Positions 29,563 through 39,163 of a DNA stretch of 64,000 bases are shown here, piece after piece; the stretch's first letter is position 1, and each line of letters starts with the position of its first letter. This stretch comes from Lewinellaceae bacterium (lineage in GTDB: Bacteria > Bacteroidota > Bacteroidia > Chitinophagales > Saprospiraceae). The position numbers were made by a program, and so were the translations under genes. The DNA is taken from the NCBI GenBank assembly GCA_024644235.1, contig JAHELJ010000004.1, positions 174,159 to 238,158 on the forward strand, in the 5' to 3' direction. Below the pieces are notes generated by a model that was not told the origin of the DNA, did not search any database, and saw nothing but the letters and a program-made list of their open reading frames with translations.

Positions 29563-29681
29563 GTCCTGTCTATTTTGAAGTTTTTAGATTTGGAATTTGA
29601 TAAAGATACAAATCCTAAGATGATAAATTTGCTTCTCGCTTGAAAAGCTGGTTGTCATTATTTATACGAAAGACGCTGCTA

Positions 29682-30359
29682 TTAGTCACATCTAATTTGT
29701 GCCAAAACCAAGCACATTTCCAATTGTTCGGTAGGGCTCAGATTCGAATTATCCACCACAACAGCATCGGCTGTCTTTTTAAGAGGGCTGTCCTCACGGG
29801 TTGAATCTATTTGATCTCTCATGACCAGATTCTCCCTAACCGTTTCAAAATCGAGCAAGTCAGTATTTTGAGTAACTTCCTTCATTCGTCTTCTTGTCCT
29901 CACGTCGAGATCTGCTGTTAGAAAGATCTTCAACTCCGCATCAGGAAATACCACACTTCCAATGTCGCGTCCATCCATAACAAGACCTTTGCCTTCGCCC
30001 ATCTCCTGCTGTAGAAGAACGAGCTTCCGTCGTACCTGGGGAATGGCGGCTACTTGGCTCACCCTGCTGTCAACTTCCTGCGAGCGTAGCTGTTTGTCTA
30101 TCGGCTGTCCTCCAAGATATAGCTGACTTCTACTCCCCTTGGATTTGAAATGAATTTCAAGTTGCGACAGACAGCGTTTCACAGCTGCATTATCACTCAA
30201 ATCAATATTATTCAATAGAAGGAAATAGGTGGCGGCCCGGTACATAGACCCCGAATCGATATGCCGGTAGTTCAGTCGCGAAGCAAGACCCTTTGCAAGC
30301 GTACTTTTGCCACAGGCTGAAAGACCGTCAATTGCTACAATGATCTTCCGGTTGTTCAC
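29682..30359 (-). CDS. cmk: Cytidylate kinase
   Basis: The enzyme phosphorylates CMP/dCMP to CDP/dCDP in pyrimidine metabolism. The 225-aa protein has the P-loop AIDGLSACGKSTLAKGLASR (about residues 10-29). The family segment HIDSGSMYRAATYFLLL follows, then GLVMDGRDIGSVVFPDAELK, the lid-like ADLDVRTRRRMKE and MRDQIDSTREDSPLKKTADA. The start is a GTG: no in-frame ATG exists upstream, and the sequence begins MNNRKIIVAIDG as expected. It follows the small acidic gene after 90 bases. Confidence 0.94.
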   Translation of the reverse strand: MNNRKIIVAIDGLSACGKSTLAKGLASRLNYRHIDSGSMYRAATYFLLLNNIDLSDNAAVKRCLSQLEIHFKSKGSRSQLYLGGQPIDKQLRSQEVDSRVSQVAAIPQVRRKLVLLQQEMGEGKGLVMDGRDIGSVVFPDAELKIFLTADLDVRTRRRMKEVTQNTDLLDFETVRENLVMRDQIDSTREDSPLKKTADAVVVDNSNLSPTEQLEMCLVLAQIRCD

Positions 30360-30449
30360 TTTGATAAAATCATGTGATGCTACAGGCAGTATAAAGAAAA
30401 AAGGTCATCACCGGAGTAACAACCTTCACAAAATATGATTTGATTTAGG

Positions 30450-30671
30450 CTAATACTCATCCTCATTAAACAGAAAATCATCCTTTCGAGGATAGTCTGG
30501 CCAAATGTCCTCAATGTTTTCGTAGATCTCACCTTCATCCTCCATCTCCTGAAGATTCTCGATGACTTCCAAAGGAGCTCCAGACCGGATAGCATAATCT
30601 ATAAGCTCATCTCTCGTGGCAGGCCACGGGGCATCTTCCAGGTGATAAGCTAATTCAAGTGTCCAATACAT
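30450..30671 (-). CDS. Small acidic conserved protein (DUF2795-like)
   Basis: This is a 73-aa acidic protein beginning MYWTLELAYHLEDAPWPATR and ending near DIWPDYPRKDDFLFNEDEY. The pattern (helix, PATRDELIDYAIRSGAP, then an acidic helical region) matches a small family widespread in Bacteroidetes and usually labelled DUF2795. No catalytic motif is visible and the function is unknown. It has the best promoter of the window directly upstream. Out-of-frame alternatives in the same stretch are shadows. Confidence 0.85.
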   Translation of the reverse strand: MYWTLELAYHLEDAPWPATRDELIDYAIRSGAPLEVIENLQEMEDEGEIYENIEDIWPDYPRKDDFLFNEDEY

Positions 30672-30732
30672 AGTCTAACAGTACAGTAAGAATAATAGAA
30701 GTTCAACCGTCCGGAAACCGATAATTTGTGGG

Positions 30733-30763
30733 CAAATGTATTAAATCCCTGATTTTACACAAA
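30733..30763 (-). promoter_or_regulatory. Promoter of the small acidic gene
   Basis: On the minus strand TTTG (30763-30760), exactly 19 bases and TACATTTG (30740-30733) reproduce the Bacteroidetes -33/-7 promoter layout. The ATG follows about 60 bases downstream. A perfect palindrome GTCCGGAC lies just upstream at 30773-30780, and a second CCGGAC-type element lies near 30711-30717. Confidence 0.75.
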
Positions 30764-30866
30764 TACTTTTTTGTCCGGACATAAAGGATGACCATTTAGG
30801 GCTCAAAAAAGTTCCTAACTAATGCAAAAACTTGAAAATCTTTGATTATTACTGTTGCTGAAATCC

Positions 30867-31931
30867 TTATATGATCAGCATTGCATCACCATAACTGAAG
30901 AAGCGATATTTCTCCTTAATCGCTACCTGATAGGCTTCCATGATCAGATCGTATCCACCAAATGCACAAACCATAATAAGAAGGCTTGATTTCGAAAGAT
31001 GGAAATTGGTGATCATACTGTTGGCAATGTGAAATTCGAAAGGGGGATAGATGAATAGATTTGTCCAACCCTCAGCAGTTTTTAACAGCCCCTCAGCAGA
31101 CACTGCGGATTCGATAGAACGCATTGAAGTTGTTCCCACTGCACAGACCCGTTTATTTTTCTTTATGCCTTTGTTAACAATCTTTACTGCTTCCGGACCA
31201 ATTTTGAAATACTCAGCGTCCATTTTATGCTTTGACAAATCTTCTACGTCAATACTTCTGAATGTGCCCAGGCCAACATGCAGGGTAGTCTCCGCAAACT
31301 GGCATCCCTTCAGTTCCAATCGTTTCAGTAATTCCGTACTAAAATGAAGGCCAGCTGTCGGTGCTGCCACAGCTCCTACTTCCTTGGCAAAAACGGTCTG
31401 ATATCTCTCTTTATCGATAGCTTCCGCTTCTCTCTCAATATATTTTGGAAGGGGAGTATTACCCAGCTGGTTTAGAACGCTACGAAACTCTTCATCACTG
31501 CCGTCATAGAAAAAACGAATTGTACGTCCTCGAGAGGTGGTATTATCCACTACTTCGGCGACAATAACATCGTTGTCGGTGTCATCCTTGAAATACAGTT
31601 TATTACCTACTCTGATCTTCCTGGCAGGATCTACCAGCACATCCCAAAGCCTTGAATCTTTGTTCAATTCCCTCAAGAGGAATACTTCAATCTTGGCTCC
31701 CGTCTTTTCCTTTCGTCCATACAGTCGAGCAGGGAAGACTTTGGTATTGTTGAAGATGAAAGTATCTTCATCCTGAAAGTAGTCTAGGACATCCCTGAAT
31801 TTTTTATGCTCAATTTCACCGGTTTCTTTGTGTACCACCATAAGCCTCGACATGTCTCGAACATCCATAGGATAATGGGCTATTCGATTCTTCGGGAGAT
31901 TGAAACTAAATTGCGAGAGCTTGGATTTCAT
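30867..31931 (-). CDS. queA: S-adenosylmethionine:tRNA ribosyltransferase-isomerase
   Basis: QueA transfers and isomerises the ribosyl group of SAM onto preQ1-modified tRNA, making epoxyqueuosine. The 354-aa protein has the family segments [40 protein letters not shown], the [10 protein letters not shown] motif and the C-terminal [17 protein letters not shown] longer form would start at TTG 31958, but that triplet belongs to the -7 promoter element, so ATG 31931 is chosen. No preQ1 riboswitch was recognised upstream. It is divergent from the FtsX-type permease. Confidence 0.95.
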   Translation of the reverse strand: MKSKLSQFSFNLPKNRIAHYPMDVRDMSRLMVVHKETGEIEHKKFRDVLDYFQDEDTFIFNNTKVFPARLYGRKEKTGAKIEVFLLRELNKDSRLWDVLVDPARKIRVGNKLYFKDDTDNDVIVAEVVDNTTSRGRTIRFFYDGSDEEFRSVLNQLGNTPLPKYIEREAEAIDKERYQTVFAKEVGAVAAPTAGLHFSTELLKRLELKGCQFAETTLHVGLGTFRSIDVEDLSKHKMDAEYFKIGPEAVKIVNKGIKKNKRVCAVGTTSMRSIESAVSAEGLLKTAEGWTNLFIYPPFEFHIANSMITNFHLSKSSLLIMVCAFGGYDLIMEAYQVAIKEKYRFFSYGDAMLII

Positions 31932-31957
31932 GCACTTCTCTTCTTTTTTAAAGACCA

Positions 31958-31986
31958 CAAAAATAGAAAATCTTACCCTTAACCAA
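31958..31986 (-). promoter_or_regulatory. Promoter of queA
   Basis: On the minus strand TTG (31986-31984), 18 bases and TATTTTTG (31965-31958) match the Bacteroidetes promoter pattern, 27 bases before ATG 31931. This supports the shorter queA start. Confidence 0.65.
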
Positions 31987-32066
31987 GAACTTATTCAGGA
32001 TACGGGAAAAAGGCCAGTTTCCTTGGCCGAAAAGGAGCTACACTTTATCGAAAGTACTCCGTGTTT

Positions 32067-33371
32067 ATGAGGAATTTCACGTTCTTCGGGTTGAAATTTC
32101 AAAGTCTGATGAGGATAGGCATCCTAATCCGTATTCTGCGGGAAAGTATAGATCAATCGCTCCAGCAACTGCGGGCTAATAAGCTACGCAGTTTCTTGTC
32201 TCTTTTAGGCATCACCATTGGTATCTTCTGCATCCTCTCCGTAAAATCCGCAGTCGACTCACTAGAGGACAATATCAAAGGCAGTTTTGAGCAGTTGGGT
32301 AATGATGTTATTTATATCACCAAGTTGCCTTGGGCAGAGGACCCCGACCAGAGCTACTGGAAGTATTTTCAGCGGCCGGTTCCGAGTTACGAGGATTATC
32401 AGGTGCTAAAGGCTGGTGTTGAAACTGCTTCATTGGTAGCGCTGACCGTACGGATTGGCATCCGGACTATCAAATACCGGTCAAGCAGTGTGGAAGGTGC
32501 TTTTGTCTTTGGCGCAACCTATGAATATGCTGATCTGTTCAAGATGGAGTTTGAGAAGGGGAGATACTATTCACCTTATGAATACAACAATGGAAGTGAC
32601 AAGGTAATTCTCGGGTACAATATTGCCGATGAATTGTTTGGCACCCTGGATCCAATCGGCAAGCAGGTGAAGCTAATGGGTAGAACCATGCAGGTCATTG
32701 GAGTAATTGCAAAAGCGGGAGAGGCCCTGGTGAATCCGTTGGACTATGATGACGTGATCTTCTTATCGTATACGGCCGCAAAAAAGGTAGCCGATGTCAA
32801 GCAGCGCAACAGTCCCTGGGGCAACACGCTTAATGTGAAAGCCAGGGACGGAGTGGATGTCGAACTGATGCGGGATGAAGTAACTGGTGTGCTACGGGCC
32901 CACCGCCGCCTGAAGCCGCGTGAACAAGATGATTTTTCGCTTAATGAAATCTCTGTCATTACACAGTTTCTTGACAAGATCTTTGGAGTGATCAATCTTG
33001 CCGGTCTGGCGATAGGCATCTTTGCCATCTTTGTGGGAATGTTTAGTGTAGCAAATATCATGTTCGTCTCTGTGAAAGAACGGACGAACATTATCGGAAT
33101 TAAGAAAGCTCTGGGTGCGAAGCGTTACTTCATACTTCTTGAGTTCCTCATCGAGGCCATTGTCCTTTGTATTCTGGGCGGACTGGTAGGTCTACTATTG
33201 GTATTCGGGTGCATGAAAATCTTGGCAGCGGTCTTAAATTTCGAAATGTATCTTTCCCTTTCAAATATCGCTCTTGGGGTGGGGCTATCGATCTTCATCG
33301 GGATCATCTCAGGATTTATCCCAGCGAATCAAGCATCTAAGATGGACCCAGTAGATGCAATGCGCAGCTAG
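32067..33371 (+). CDS. MacB/FtsX-type ABC transporter permease
   Basis: This is a 434-aa inner-membrane permease of the MacB/FtsX type, which couples a cytoplasmic ATPase to periplasmic movement. It has one N-terminal helix (LRSFLSLLGITIGIFCILSV), a large periplasmic domain (about 60-290) and three C-terminal helices (LAGLAIGIFAIFVGMFSVAN, EAIVLCILGGLVGLLLVFGC, LGVGLSIFIGIISGFIPA). It ends with the typical ASKMDPVDAMRS. No ATPase gene is adjacent, so the partner must be elsewhere and the substrate is unknown. Starts at GTG 32061, ATG 32067 and ATG 32109 are all possible. Confidence 0.9.
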   Translation: MRNFTFFGLKFQSLMRIGILIRILRESIDQSLQQLRANKLRSFLSLLGITIGIFCILSVKSAVDSLEDNIKGSFEQLGNDVIYITKLPWAEDPDQSYWKYFQRPVPSYEDYQVLKAGVETASLVALTVRIGIRTIKYRSSSVEGAFVFGATYEYADLFKMEFEKGRYYSPYEYNNGSDKVILGYNIADELFGTLDPIGKQVKLMGRTMQVIGVIAKAGEALVNPLDYDDVIFLSYTAAKKVADVKQRNSPWGNTLNVKARDGVDVELMRDEVTGVLRAHRRLKPREQDDFSLNEISVITQFLDKIFGVINLAGLAIGIFAIFVGMFSVANIMFVSVKERTNIIGIKKALGAKRYFILLEFLIEAIVLCILGGLVGLLLVFGCMKILAAVLNFEMYLSLSNIALGVGLSIFIGIISGFIPANQASKMDPVDAMRS

Positions 33372-33407
33372 AATACTTGCTTATAACGGAGAGGCTAGGT
33401 ACGAATG

Positions 33408-33752
33408 TTATTTGACGTGGTTGACTACCGCCGAGAAAACTTCTGGGTTGTTCATGGCAAGATCTGCCAAAACTTTTCGGTTCAAACCAACATTCTTTTC
33501 ACCGAGGAGATGCATGAATCTCGAATAACTTAGTCCGTGCTCTCTGGCGCCGGCGTTGATTCTGGCAATCCAAAGCCTGCGAAAGGCTCTCTTCTTATTT
33601 CGGCGATCACGATAGGCATAGGACCAACCCTTCTCCACAGCGTTCTTTGCTACGGTGTAGACCTTCGAACGAGCACCAAAGTAACCTTTAGCCTTTTTTA
33701 GGATTTTCTTTCGTCTCCGCCGTGAGGCTACGGCATTCACCGATCTAGACAT
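33408..33752 (-). CDS. rplT: 50S ribosomal protein L20
   Basis: L20 is an early-assembly 23S rRNA-binding protein and in several bacteria a translational repressor of its own operon. The 114-aa basic protein shows the long N-terminal helix region ([19 protein letters not shown]), [20 protein letters not shown], and the globular end [20 protein letters not shown]. It is the last gene of infC-rpmI-rplT, 74 bases after rpmI, and converges with the permease gene. Confidence 0.98.
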   Translation of the reverse strand: MSRSVNAVASRRRRKKILKKAKGYFGARSKVYTVAKNAVEKGWSYAYRDRRNKKRAFRRLWIARINAGAREHGLSYSRFMHLLGEKNVGLNRKVLADLAMNNPEVFSAVVNHVK

Positions 33753-33826
33753 AATTGCAGTTGTTTAGAGAGTGCAGGGATTCCGAAGAACTCTTATAGC
33801 CTGCAGCTCTTAATTGTACTATAATC

Positions 33827-34021
33827 TTACATGCACAAGAGGCGCTTCATCCGTGGTTCATCCGCTTTACTTACCAGAGTGGATTTTACCAGTCGGGTTT
33901 TCGCCTTCTTGGACTTATTACGCATCATGTGCGAAGTATACGCCTGGAAGCGCTTTAATTTACCAGAACCAGTGCGCTTGAAACGCTTCTTAGCACTGGA
34001 ATGTGTCTTCATCTTAGGCAT
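33827..34021 (-). CDS. rpmI: 50S ribosomal protein L35
   Basis: This is a 64-aa, strongly basic ribosomal protein with the signature [20 protein letters not shown] followed by [20 protein letters not shown]. Length and sequence match L35. It lies between infC (86 bases upstream) and rplT in the conserved order. Confidence 0.98.
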   Translation of the reverse strand: MPKMKTHSSAKKRFKRTGSGKLKRFQAYTSHMMRNKSKKAKTRLVKSTLVSKADEPRMKRLLCM

Positions 34022-34107
34022 AATACAATGATTTATCCCATTTACGGGCTCGCAAATGTACGAAAAGTCGCACTTTTAGCAAGAGCTACATTCTAGAAAT
34101 CGAGGGA

Positions 34108-34695
34108 TTATTTCTTTTTCTTAGGTGCGATGATTACGTTCATTCGCCTGCCTTCCATCCTCGGCAGTTCCTCAGCAGCCCCGTACTCTTCCAATTCCTT
34201 TAAGAGCCTGAGCAAAAGAAGTTCACCTCTGTCCTTAAACACAATGGTTCTTCCTCGAAAATGTACGTAGGCTTTCACCTTGGCACCTTCCTCCAGAAAC
34301 TTCTTGGCATGACGTAATTTGAATTCGAAATCATGATCATCGGTATTCGGTCCAAAACGGATTTCCTTGATAACCGTCTTCACCGTTTTTGCTTTGATCT
34401 CTTTGTCCTTCTTCTTCTTGTCGTAGAGGAACTTCTTATAGTCGATGATCTTACAGACTGGTGGATCAGCTTTTGGTGAAATCTCCACCAGGTCCAATCC
34501 CATTTCTTCGGCCCATTCAACGGCTATCCCGGTCTTGTATACTCCAGACTCCACTGTTTGGCCAATGGTAGAGCTTAGTTCGTCCAGATTATCACCAACC
34601 AACCGGATCTCCGGTACTAGGATATCACCATTGGTCCTAAAAGAAATTTTCGGTGGTCTTCGGGTCCAGTTGCTTTTCTTTCTTCTTCTTGCCAA
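34108..34695 (-). CDS. infC: Translation initiation factor IF-3 (TTG start)
   Basis: IF-3 prevents premature subunit joining and rejects non-standard start codons. The 195-aa protein has the N-terminal domain (LVEISPKADPPVCKIIDYKK as its end), a Lys-rich linker and the C-terminal domain (IRFGPNTDDHDFEFKLRHAK, EGAKVKAYVHFRGRTIVFKD). The start codon is TTG (34695-34693): an in-frame TAG lies two codons upstream and no ATG occurs before the conserved region. A rare start codon read inefficiently when IF-3 is abundant is the classical autoregulation of infC. The leader may contain an attenuator. Confidence 0.97.
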   Translation of the reverse strand: MARRRKKSNWTRRPPKISFRTNGDILVPEIRLVGDNLDELSSTIGQTVESGVYKTGIAVEWAEEMGLDLVEISPKADPPVCKIIDYKKFLYDKKKKDKEIKAKTVKTVIKEIRFGPNTDDHDFEFKLRHAKKFLEEGAKVKAYVHFRGRTIVFKDRGELLLLRLLKELEEYGAAEELPRMEGRRMNVIIAPKKKK

Positions 34696-34732
34696 ATGCT
34701 ATTTTTTAATGAACAAATAAAAATATAATAAA

Positions 34733-34773
34733 AATGACACCAGCCTTTATGAAGTGACTGCTCTGTCATTTCA
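34733..34773 (-). promoter_or_regulatory. Attenuator-like alternative hairpins between clpC and infC
   Basis: In the minus-strand transcript TGAAATGAC (34773-34765) can pair with GTCACTTCA (34758-34750), one mismatch, 6-nt loop. Overlapping bases AATGACA (34770-34764) can instead pair with TGTCATT (34739-34733), a 7-bp stem running straight into TTTT. The two folds exclude each other. It could be the clpC terminator, an infC leader attenuator, or both. Confidence 0.4.
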
Positions 34774-34846
34774 ATAATGATCTTTTGATTCCAAAAAGTT
34801 CCTCGTTACAGAGGGAAACAGCGAAATCTTCAACATCCAGTCCCTT

Positions 34847-37402
34847 CTACTTTGTTTCAGATTTCACTTCTTTGGCTATGATATCCAATTCTTCCTCACC
34901 TTTTTTCAAGACTGCTTCAAGTTTGGTTCCTTCAGGAGGCGTTCCACTCAGGATAAACTCAGCCAATGGATCTTCGAGGTATTTTTGGATGGCCCGATGT
35001 AAGGGACGCGCTCCAAATTGGGGATCGAAACCTTTTTCGGCAACGAACTTCTTCGCCTCTTTCGAAAGTGTCAGGGTGTATCCCATACCTTCCAATCTTG
35101 CATACAGTTCCTTTAGACTTATGTCGATGATCTGGAAGATATGTTCCTGATCTAGGCTATTGAAGATGACCACGTCATCAACCCGGTTCAGAAATTCTGG
35201 CGAGAACGTGCGCTTCAGTGCATTCTGAATTACTCCCTTTGAGAAAGATTCCGCACTCTCTTGTCTGGCCTTGGTAGCAAAGCCCACCCCTTGTCCAAAG
35301 TCTTTGAGCTGACGAACTCCAATATTTGAAGTCATTATGATTAGCGAGTTTTTGAAATCCACTCTTCTTCCCAGACCGTCAGTCAATTGGCCATCATCCA
35401 AAACCTGTAACAGAATATTATACACATCAGGATGTGCTTTTTCAATCTCGTCGAGTAGAATGACGGAATAAGGCTTCCTCCTTACCTTTTCAGTTAGCTG
35501 ACCACCCTCTTCATATCCCACATATCCAGGAGGAGCTCCGATAAGTCTGCTTACAGAAAACTTCTCCATGTATTCACTCATGTCAAGGCGAACCAAAGAC
35601 TCTTCGCTGTCAAACATGTAACGGGCAAGAGCTTTTGCCAGTTCTGTTTTTCCAACTCCGGTTGGACCAAGGAAAATGAATGAACCGATAGGCCGGGTCG
35701 GATCTTTGAGCCCCACCCTGTTTCGTTGTATGGCCTTAGTTACTTTGTCAATAGCCTCGTCTTGACCGATAATCACTTCTTTAAGATCGTCCGTCATGTT
35801 GACAAGCTTCTTGCTTTCACTTTGTGCAACACGTTGGACCGGTATTCCAGTCATCATAGCTACCACTTCAGCAATGTCATCCTCATCGACTGGAAATCGC
35901 TTCGTCTTGGAGTCTTCCTCCCAGCTCATCTTTGCCTCTTCCAACTGCCTGACCAAACGAGACTCCTGATCGCGTAGATCAGCCGCCTTCTCGTACTGCT
36001 GATTCTTTACTGCTTGATTCTTTTGATCCTTCAGAATTTCAATCTTCTTTTCCAGTTCCTCGATGTGCTTAGGTACATGAATATTCTTTAAGTGCACTCG
36101 AGCCCCTACCTCATCCAATACATCGATGGCTTTGTCAGGCAGGAAGCGATCAGTAATGTATCTGTCACTCAACCGAACGCAAGCTTTGATCGCTTCATCA
36201 CTGTAATCCACATGATGGAAGTCTTCGTACTTCGGTCCGATGTTTTCCAGAATATTGATGGTCTCTTCAGGTGTTGGTGGATCTACCATTACTTTTTGAA
36301 AGCGTCGGTCTAATGCTCCATCCTTCTCAATGTACTGCCGGTATTCATCAAGGGTGGATGCACCGATACACTGCAATTCTCCCCGTGCCAGTGCGGGCTT
36401 GAAGATATTGGAGGCATCAAGCGAACCTGTGGCTCCACCCGCACCAACAATGGTGTGAATTTCATCTATGAAGAGAATGACATCACGGGATTTCTCCAAC
36501 TCGTTCATGATGGCCTTCATGCGTTCTTCAAACTGGCCTCGATATTTTGTGCCTGCAACCAAAGCCGCCAGGTCAAGCATTACTATTCTCTTCCCAAACA
36601 ATGTTCTTGAAACTTTGCGTTGATTTATACGCAAAGCAAGGCCCTCCACAATCGCTGTCTTGCCAACGCCCGGCTCACCTATTAGGATTGGATTGTTTTT
36701 CTTCCTACGACTCAATATCTGAGAAACCCGCTCTATCTCGTTCTCTCTACCGATTATCGGATCCAGCTTACCTTCTTCAGCCAATCGGGTTATGTCACGC
36801 CCAAAATTATCCAGCACCGGTGTTCGCGACTTCGATCCGCTCTTTCGTTGATAGCGACTAGACCCGCTCTCTTCCTCCATAGGGACATCCGAGTCAGACG
36901 CAGATTGGGAATATATATCGTTATCCAGTTGTTCCTTTTCATCAGTCATATAGAACAACTCATTCTTAAAAGTGTCGTAATCAATATCAAACTGGTCAAG
37001 AATTTTGGAGGCTTTATTCTCGCGATCCTTCAAAATTGAAAGCATCAGATGCTCGGGAGTGACTTCATCATCTTTCAACACTTTAGCTTCTAGCAAAGAC
37101 ACTTTCAAGACTTTGGCAGCATGCTTATCCAGCCGTTCTTCTATCACCTTCTTATCGTTCTCCTTATCTCCACCATAACTGCTGCCCTTAGCCCGTCTGT
37201 TCTCAATAGAACGTTCAGTGAAATCCTTCAATTCGTGGATATCAACTTCAAGAGATTCTAATACCTTATTCACCAGATAATCAGAACCTTGCAAGATGCC
37301 CAACAGCAGGTGCTCCGTACCTACAAAGTCATTTCCAAAACGCAGCGCTTCGCTCCTGCTGGCTTTTATAATCTCTTTGATTTCCTGCGAGAACTTATTC
37401 AT
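34847..37402 (-). CDS. clpC: ATP-dependent Clp protease ATP-binding subunit ClpC
   Basis: ClpC is a hexameric AAA+ unfoldase that feeds proteins to ClpP. The 851-aa protein has two N-terminal Clp_N repeats ([33 protein letters not shown]). AAA domain 1 has Walker [11 protein letters not shown] coiled-coil/UVR-type middle region ([20 protein letters not shown]) precedes AAA domain 2, which has Walker [10 protein letters not shown], the [13 protein letters not shown] pore loop and a GQGVGF segment where the ClpP loop is expected. ATG 37402 is preferred over the in-frame TTG 37429. It lies upstream of infC on the same strand. Confidence 0.96.
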   Translation of the reverse strand: MNKFSQEIKEIIKASRSEALRFGNDFVGTEHLLLGILQGSDYLVNKVLESLEVDIHELKDFTERSIENRRAKGSSYGGDKENDKKVIEERLDKHAAKVLKVSLLEAKVLKDDEVTPEHLMLSILKDRENKASKILDQFDIDYDTFKNELFYMTDEKEQLDNDIYSQSASDSDVPMEEESGSSRYQRKSGSKSRTPVLDNFGRDITRLAEEGKLDPIIGRENEIERVSQILSRRKKNNPILIGEPGVGKTAIVEGLALRINQRKVSRTLFGKRIVMLDLAALVAGTKYRGQFEERMKAIMNELEKSRDVILFIDEIHTIVGAGGATGSLDASNIFKPALARGELQCIGASTLDEYRQYIEKDGALDRRFQKVMVDPPTPEETINILENIGPKYEDFHHVDYSDEAIKACVRLSDRYITDRFLPDKAIDVLDEVGARVHLKNIHVPKHIEELEKKIEILKDQKNQAVKNQQYEKAADLRDQESRLVRQLEEAKMSWEEDSKTKRFPVDEDDIAEVVAMMTGIPVQRVAQSESKKLVNMTDDLKEVIIGQDEAIDKVTKAIQRNRVGLKDPTRPIGSFIFLGPTGVGKTELAKALARYMFDSEESLVRLDMSEYMEKFSVSRLIGAPPGYVGYEEGGQLTEKVRRKPYSVILLDEIEKAHPDVYNILLQVLDDGQLTDGLGRRVDFKNSLIIMTSNIGVRQLKDFGQGVGFATKARQESAESFSKGVIQNALKRTFSPEFLNRVDDVVIFNSLDQEHIFQIIDISLKELYARLEGMGYTLTLSKEAKKFVAEKGFDPQFGARPLHRAIQKYLEDPLAEFILSGTPPEGTKLEAVLKKGEEELDIIAKEVKSETK

Positions 37403-37715
37403 AAGTCTAAATAACTCTTTGTCAAACAATAATACTATTAATTACAGTAAGGAACAATACGATTCCTCCCTTCAAATCTGCCGTGAAAACCATGCCATTC
37501 TGGTCAAAACTGTAAAGTTGTCTGGAAGTTTACTTTACTCCATAACAGCAGAATCAAAAAAATGGCTGCGTTGAATAAGATTTTAAGGCTTTGATAACGG
37601 TTAGCTCTACTTCAATTTCCCCAAAACTACGCAGACAGAATGCATAAGTGAGCCCTAGGCTTTTATGGAATTTATAACCTAAACTTTGTACCTTCGGGGC
37701 CCTAATAAATCTGAC

Positions 37716-38090
37716 ATGAAGTACACGATAGATAAGCAAGACAGGTATGCTATTATGGGCCTGGATATCGAGAATCTGAATTCAGTGGTTGCACCTGATT
37801 TAAAGTCAGAATTTGTCATATTTCGAAATGAAGGAATTCCAAATTTCATTCTTGATCTTTCCAAAGTAAAATATGTGGATAGTTCAGGACTAAGTGCGAT
37901 TCTTACGGGAAACAGGTTATGGAAAGGCATCGGTACTTTCATCCTTACAGGCGTGAAGCACAGCGCAGTCAAAAAGCTGATAGAGATTTCCAGATTGGAA
38001 TCTATCCTTCAGGTGATTCCTACCAATAGCGAGGCTGTTGATTTCCTTTATATGCAAGATCTCGAAAAGGAACTGAGCGAAGAGGAGTAG
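37716..38090 (+). CDS. STAS-domain protein (anti-sigma factor antagonist-like)
   Basis: This is a 124-aa single STAS domain. The strand FILDLSKVKYVDSSGLSAIL carries the conserved DSSG loop whose Ser is phosphorylated in SpoIIAA-type proteins. The rest follows the beta-alpha pattern to SRLESILQVIPTNSEAV and an acidic tail. In partner-switching systems such proteins bind an anti-sigma kinase, but none is encoded nearby. The start ATG 37716 is used; the longer frame begins at a TTG. The gene lies 7 bases before rnz, which suggests co-transcription. Alternative STAS roles are possible. Confidence 0.88.
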   Translation: MKYTIDKQDRYAIMGLDIENLNSVVAPDLKSEFVIFRNEGIPNFILDLSKVKYVDSSGLSAILTGNRLWKGIGTFILTGVKHSAVKKLIEISRLESILQVIPTNSEAVDFLYMQDLEKELSEEE

Positions 38091-38097
38091 TATCCAG

Positions 38098-39009
38098 ATG
38101 AGTTGGCAGGTAACAGTCCTCGGTACCAATTCCGCCGTTCCCACACCTCAGAGATCTCCTTCAGCCCAGGTACTTTCTACTGAAAAGCACTCGATCCTGA
38201 TCGACTGTGGTGAAGGCACCCAGGTTCGTATGACGTCTTTCGGAATCAAAAGATCTCGGATCGATTGTATCTTGATCACCCATCTGCATGGAGACCACGT
38301 CTTCGGACTCCCAGGGCTTCTCACTTCCTACAACCTATTTAGGCGCGAAAGAAAACTACAGGTCTATGGTCCTAAAGGACTTAGGGCTTTCGTTACACAC
38401 AATCTCGAAATGATCGGAACCCACATGAATTACGACCTGGAGATTATTGAACACAATGCGGCAGATCCTAAAAGGATTTACCAAGACGAGCATTTGGAAA
38501 TTCGCACAATCCCACTCTCACATCGTGTCCCAACTACCGGTTATCTGTTTCGAGAAAAGATACCTCCCAGAAAGATCATAAGTGAGAAGGCCACAGCCTA
38601 CAATATTCCCTACACTGCAATGAGATCTCTCCAGCTGGGTGAAGATTGGATTGCTGCTGACGGTAGCACTATTCCCAATGAGCAACTCACCTTTCCAAAT
38701 CGTACCGCAAGATCCTTTGCATATTGCTCAGACACTGCGTACAGAGAAGACATTGTCGATCAGGTGCGCTCAATAGACTTGCTGTATCACGAAGCAACTT
38801 TCTTGCACGAACTGGAGAAGGAAGCTGATAAGAGGATGCACTCCACCGCAAAGCAGGCAGCTTTAATTGCCAGGAAAGCCGAAGTAAAAAAATTGATGAT
38901 CGGACATTTTAGCACCAGATATAAGGATCCGAAAATTCTCCTGGAAGAAGCAAAGCAAACTTTCGAGCCTACCATACTCGCTGAGGAAGGACTTGTCGTA
39001 GAGATATAG
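38098..39009 (+). CDS. rnz: Ribonuclease Z
   Basis: RNase Z cleaves the 3' trailer from tRNA precursors, needed where CCA is not encoded, as in both tRNAs here. The 303-aa metallo-beta-lactamase-fold protein has the opening VTVLGTNSAVPTPQRSPSAQ and LIDCGEGTQVRM. The metal motif THLHGDH lies at 61-67 (His62, His64, Asp66, His67). It also has PLSHRVPTTGYLF, SDTAYREDIVD and HSTAKQAALIARKAEVKKL, with the final metal-ligand region LMIGHFSTRY. Length fits the short bacterial form. It follows the STAS gene closely. Confidence 0.96.
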   Translation: MSWQVTVLGTNSAVPTPQRSPSAQVLSTEKHSILIDCGEGTQVRMTSFGIKRSRIDCILITHLHGDHVFGLPGLLTSYNLFRRERKLQVYGPKGLRAFVTHNLEMIGTHMNYDLEIIEHNAADPKRIYQDEHLEIRTIPLSHRVPTTGYLFREKIPPRKIISEKATAYNIPYTAMRSLQLGEDWIAADGSTIPNEQLTFPNRTARSFAYCSDTAYREDIVDQVRSIDLLYHEATFLHELEKEADKRMHSTAKQAALIARKAEVKKLMIGHFSTRYKDPKILLEEAKQTFEPTILAEEGLVVEI

Positions 39010-39163
39010 GTCCGAATCCCAATCTTCAACCGGCCTTTTATTTTTCATCGATAACAAATACATCATCAATGAACTACACATTGATATCTATTGATATGTA
39101 AAAAAGTGGCAGAGAATTTGTCCTCTTCTAGATCGAGATAATTTTTTTCAAACGCTACGGACC

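Noticed and set aside
37686..37715. Longer start (TTG 37686) for the STAS protein
   Set aside because: The STAS domain begins normally at ATG 37716, and the upstream stretch adds ten residues without similarity to the fold.
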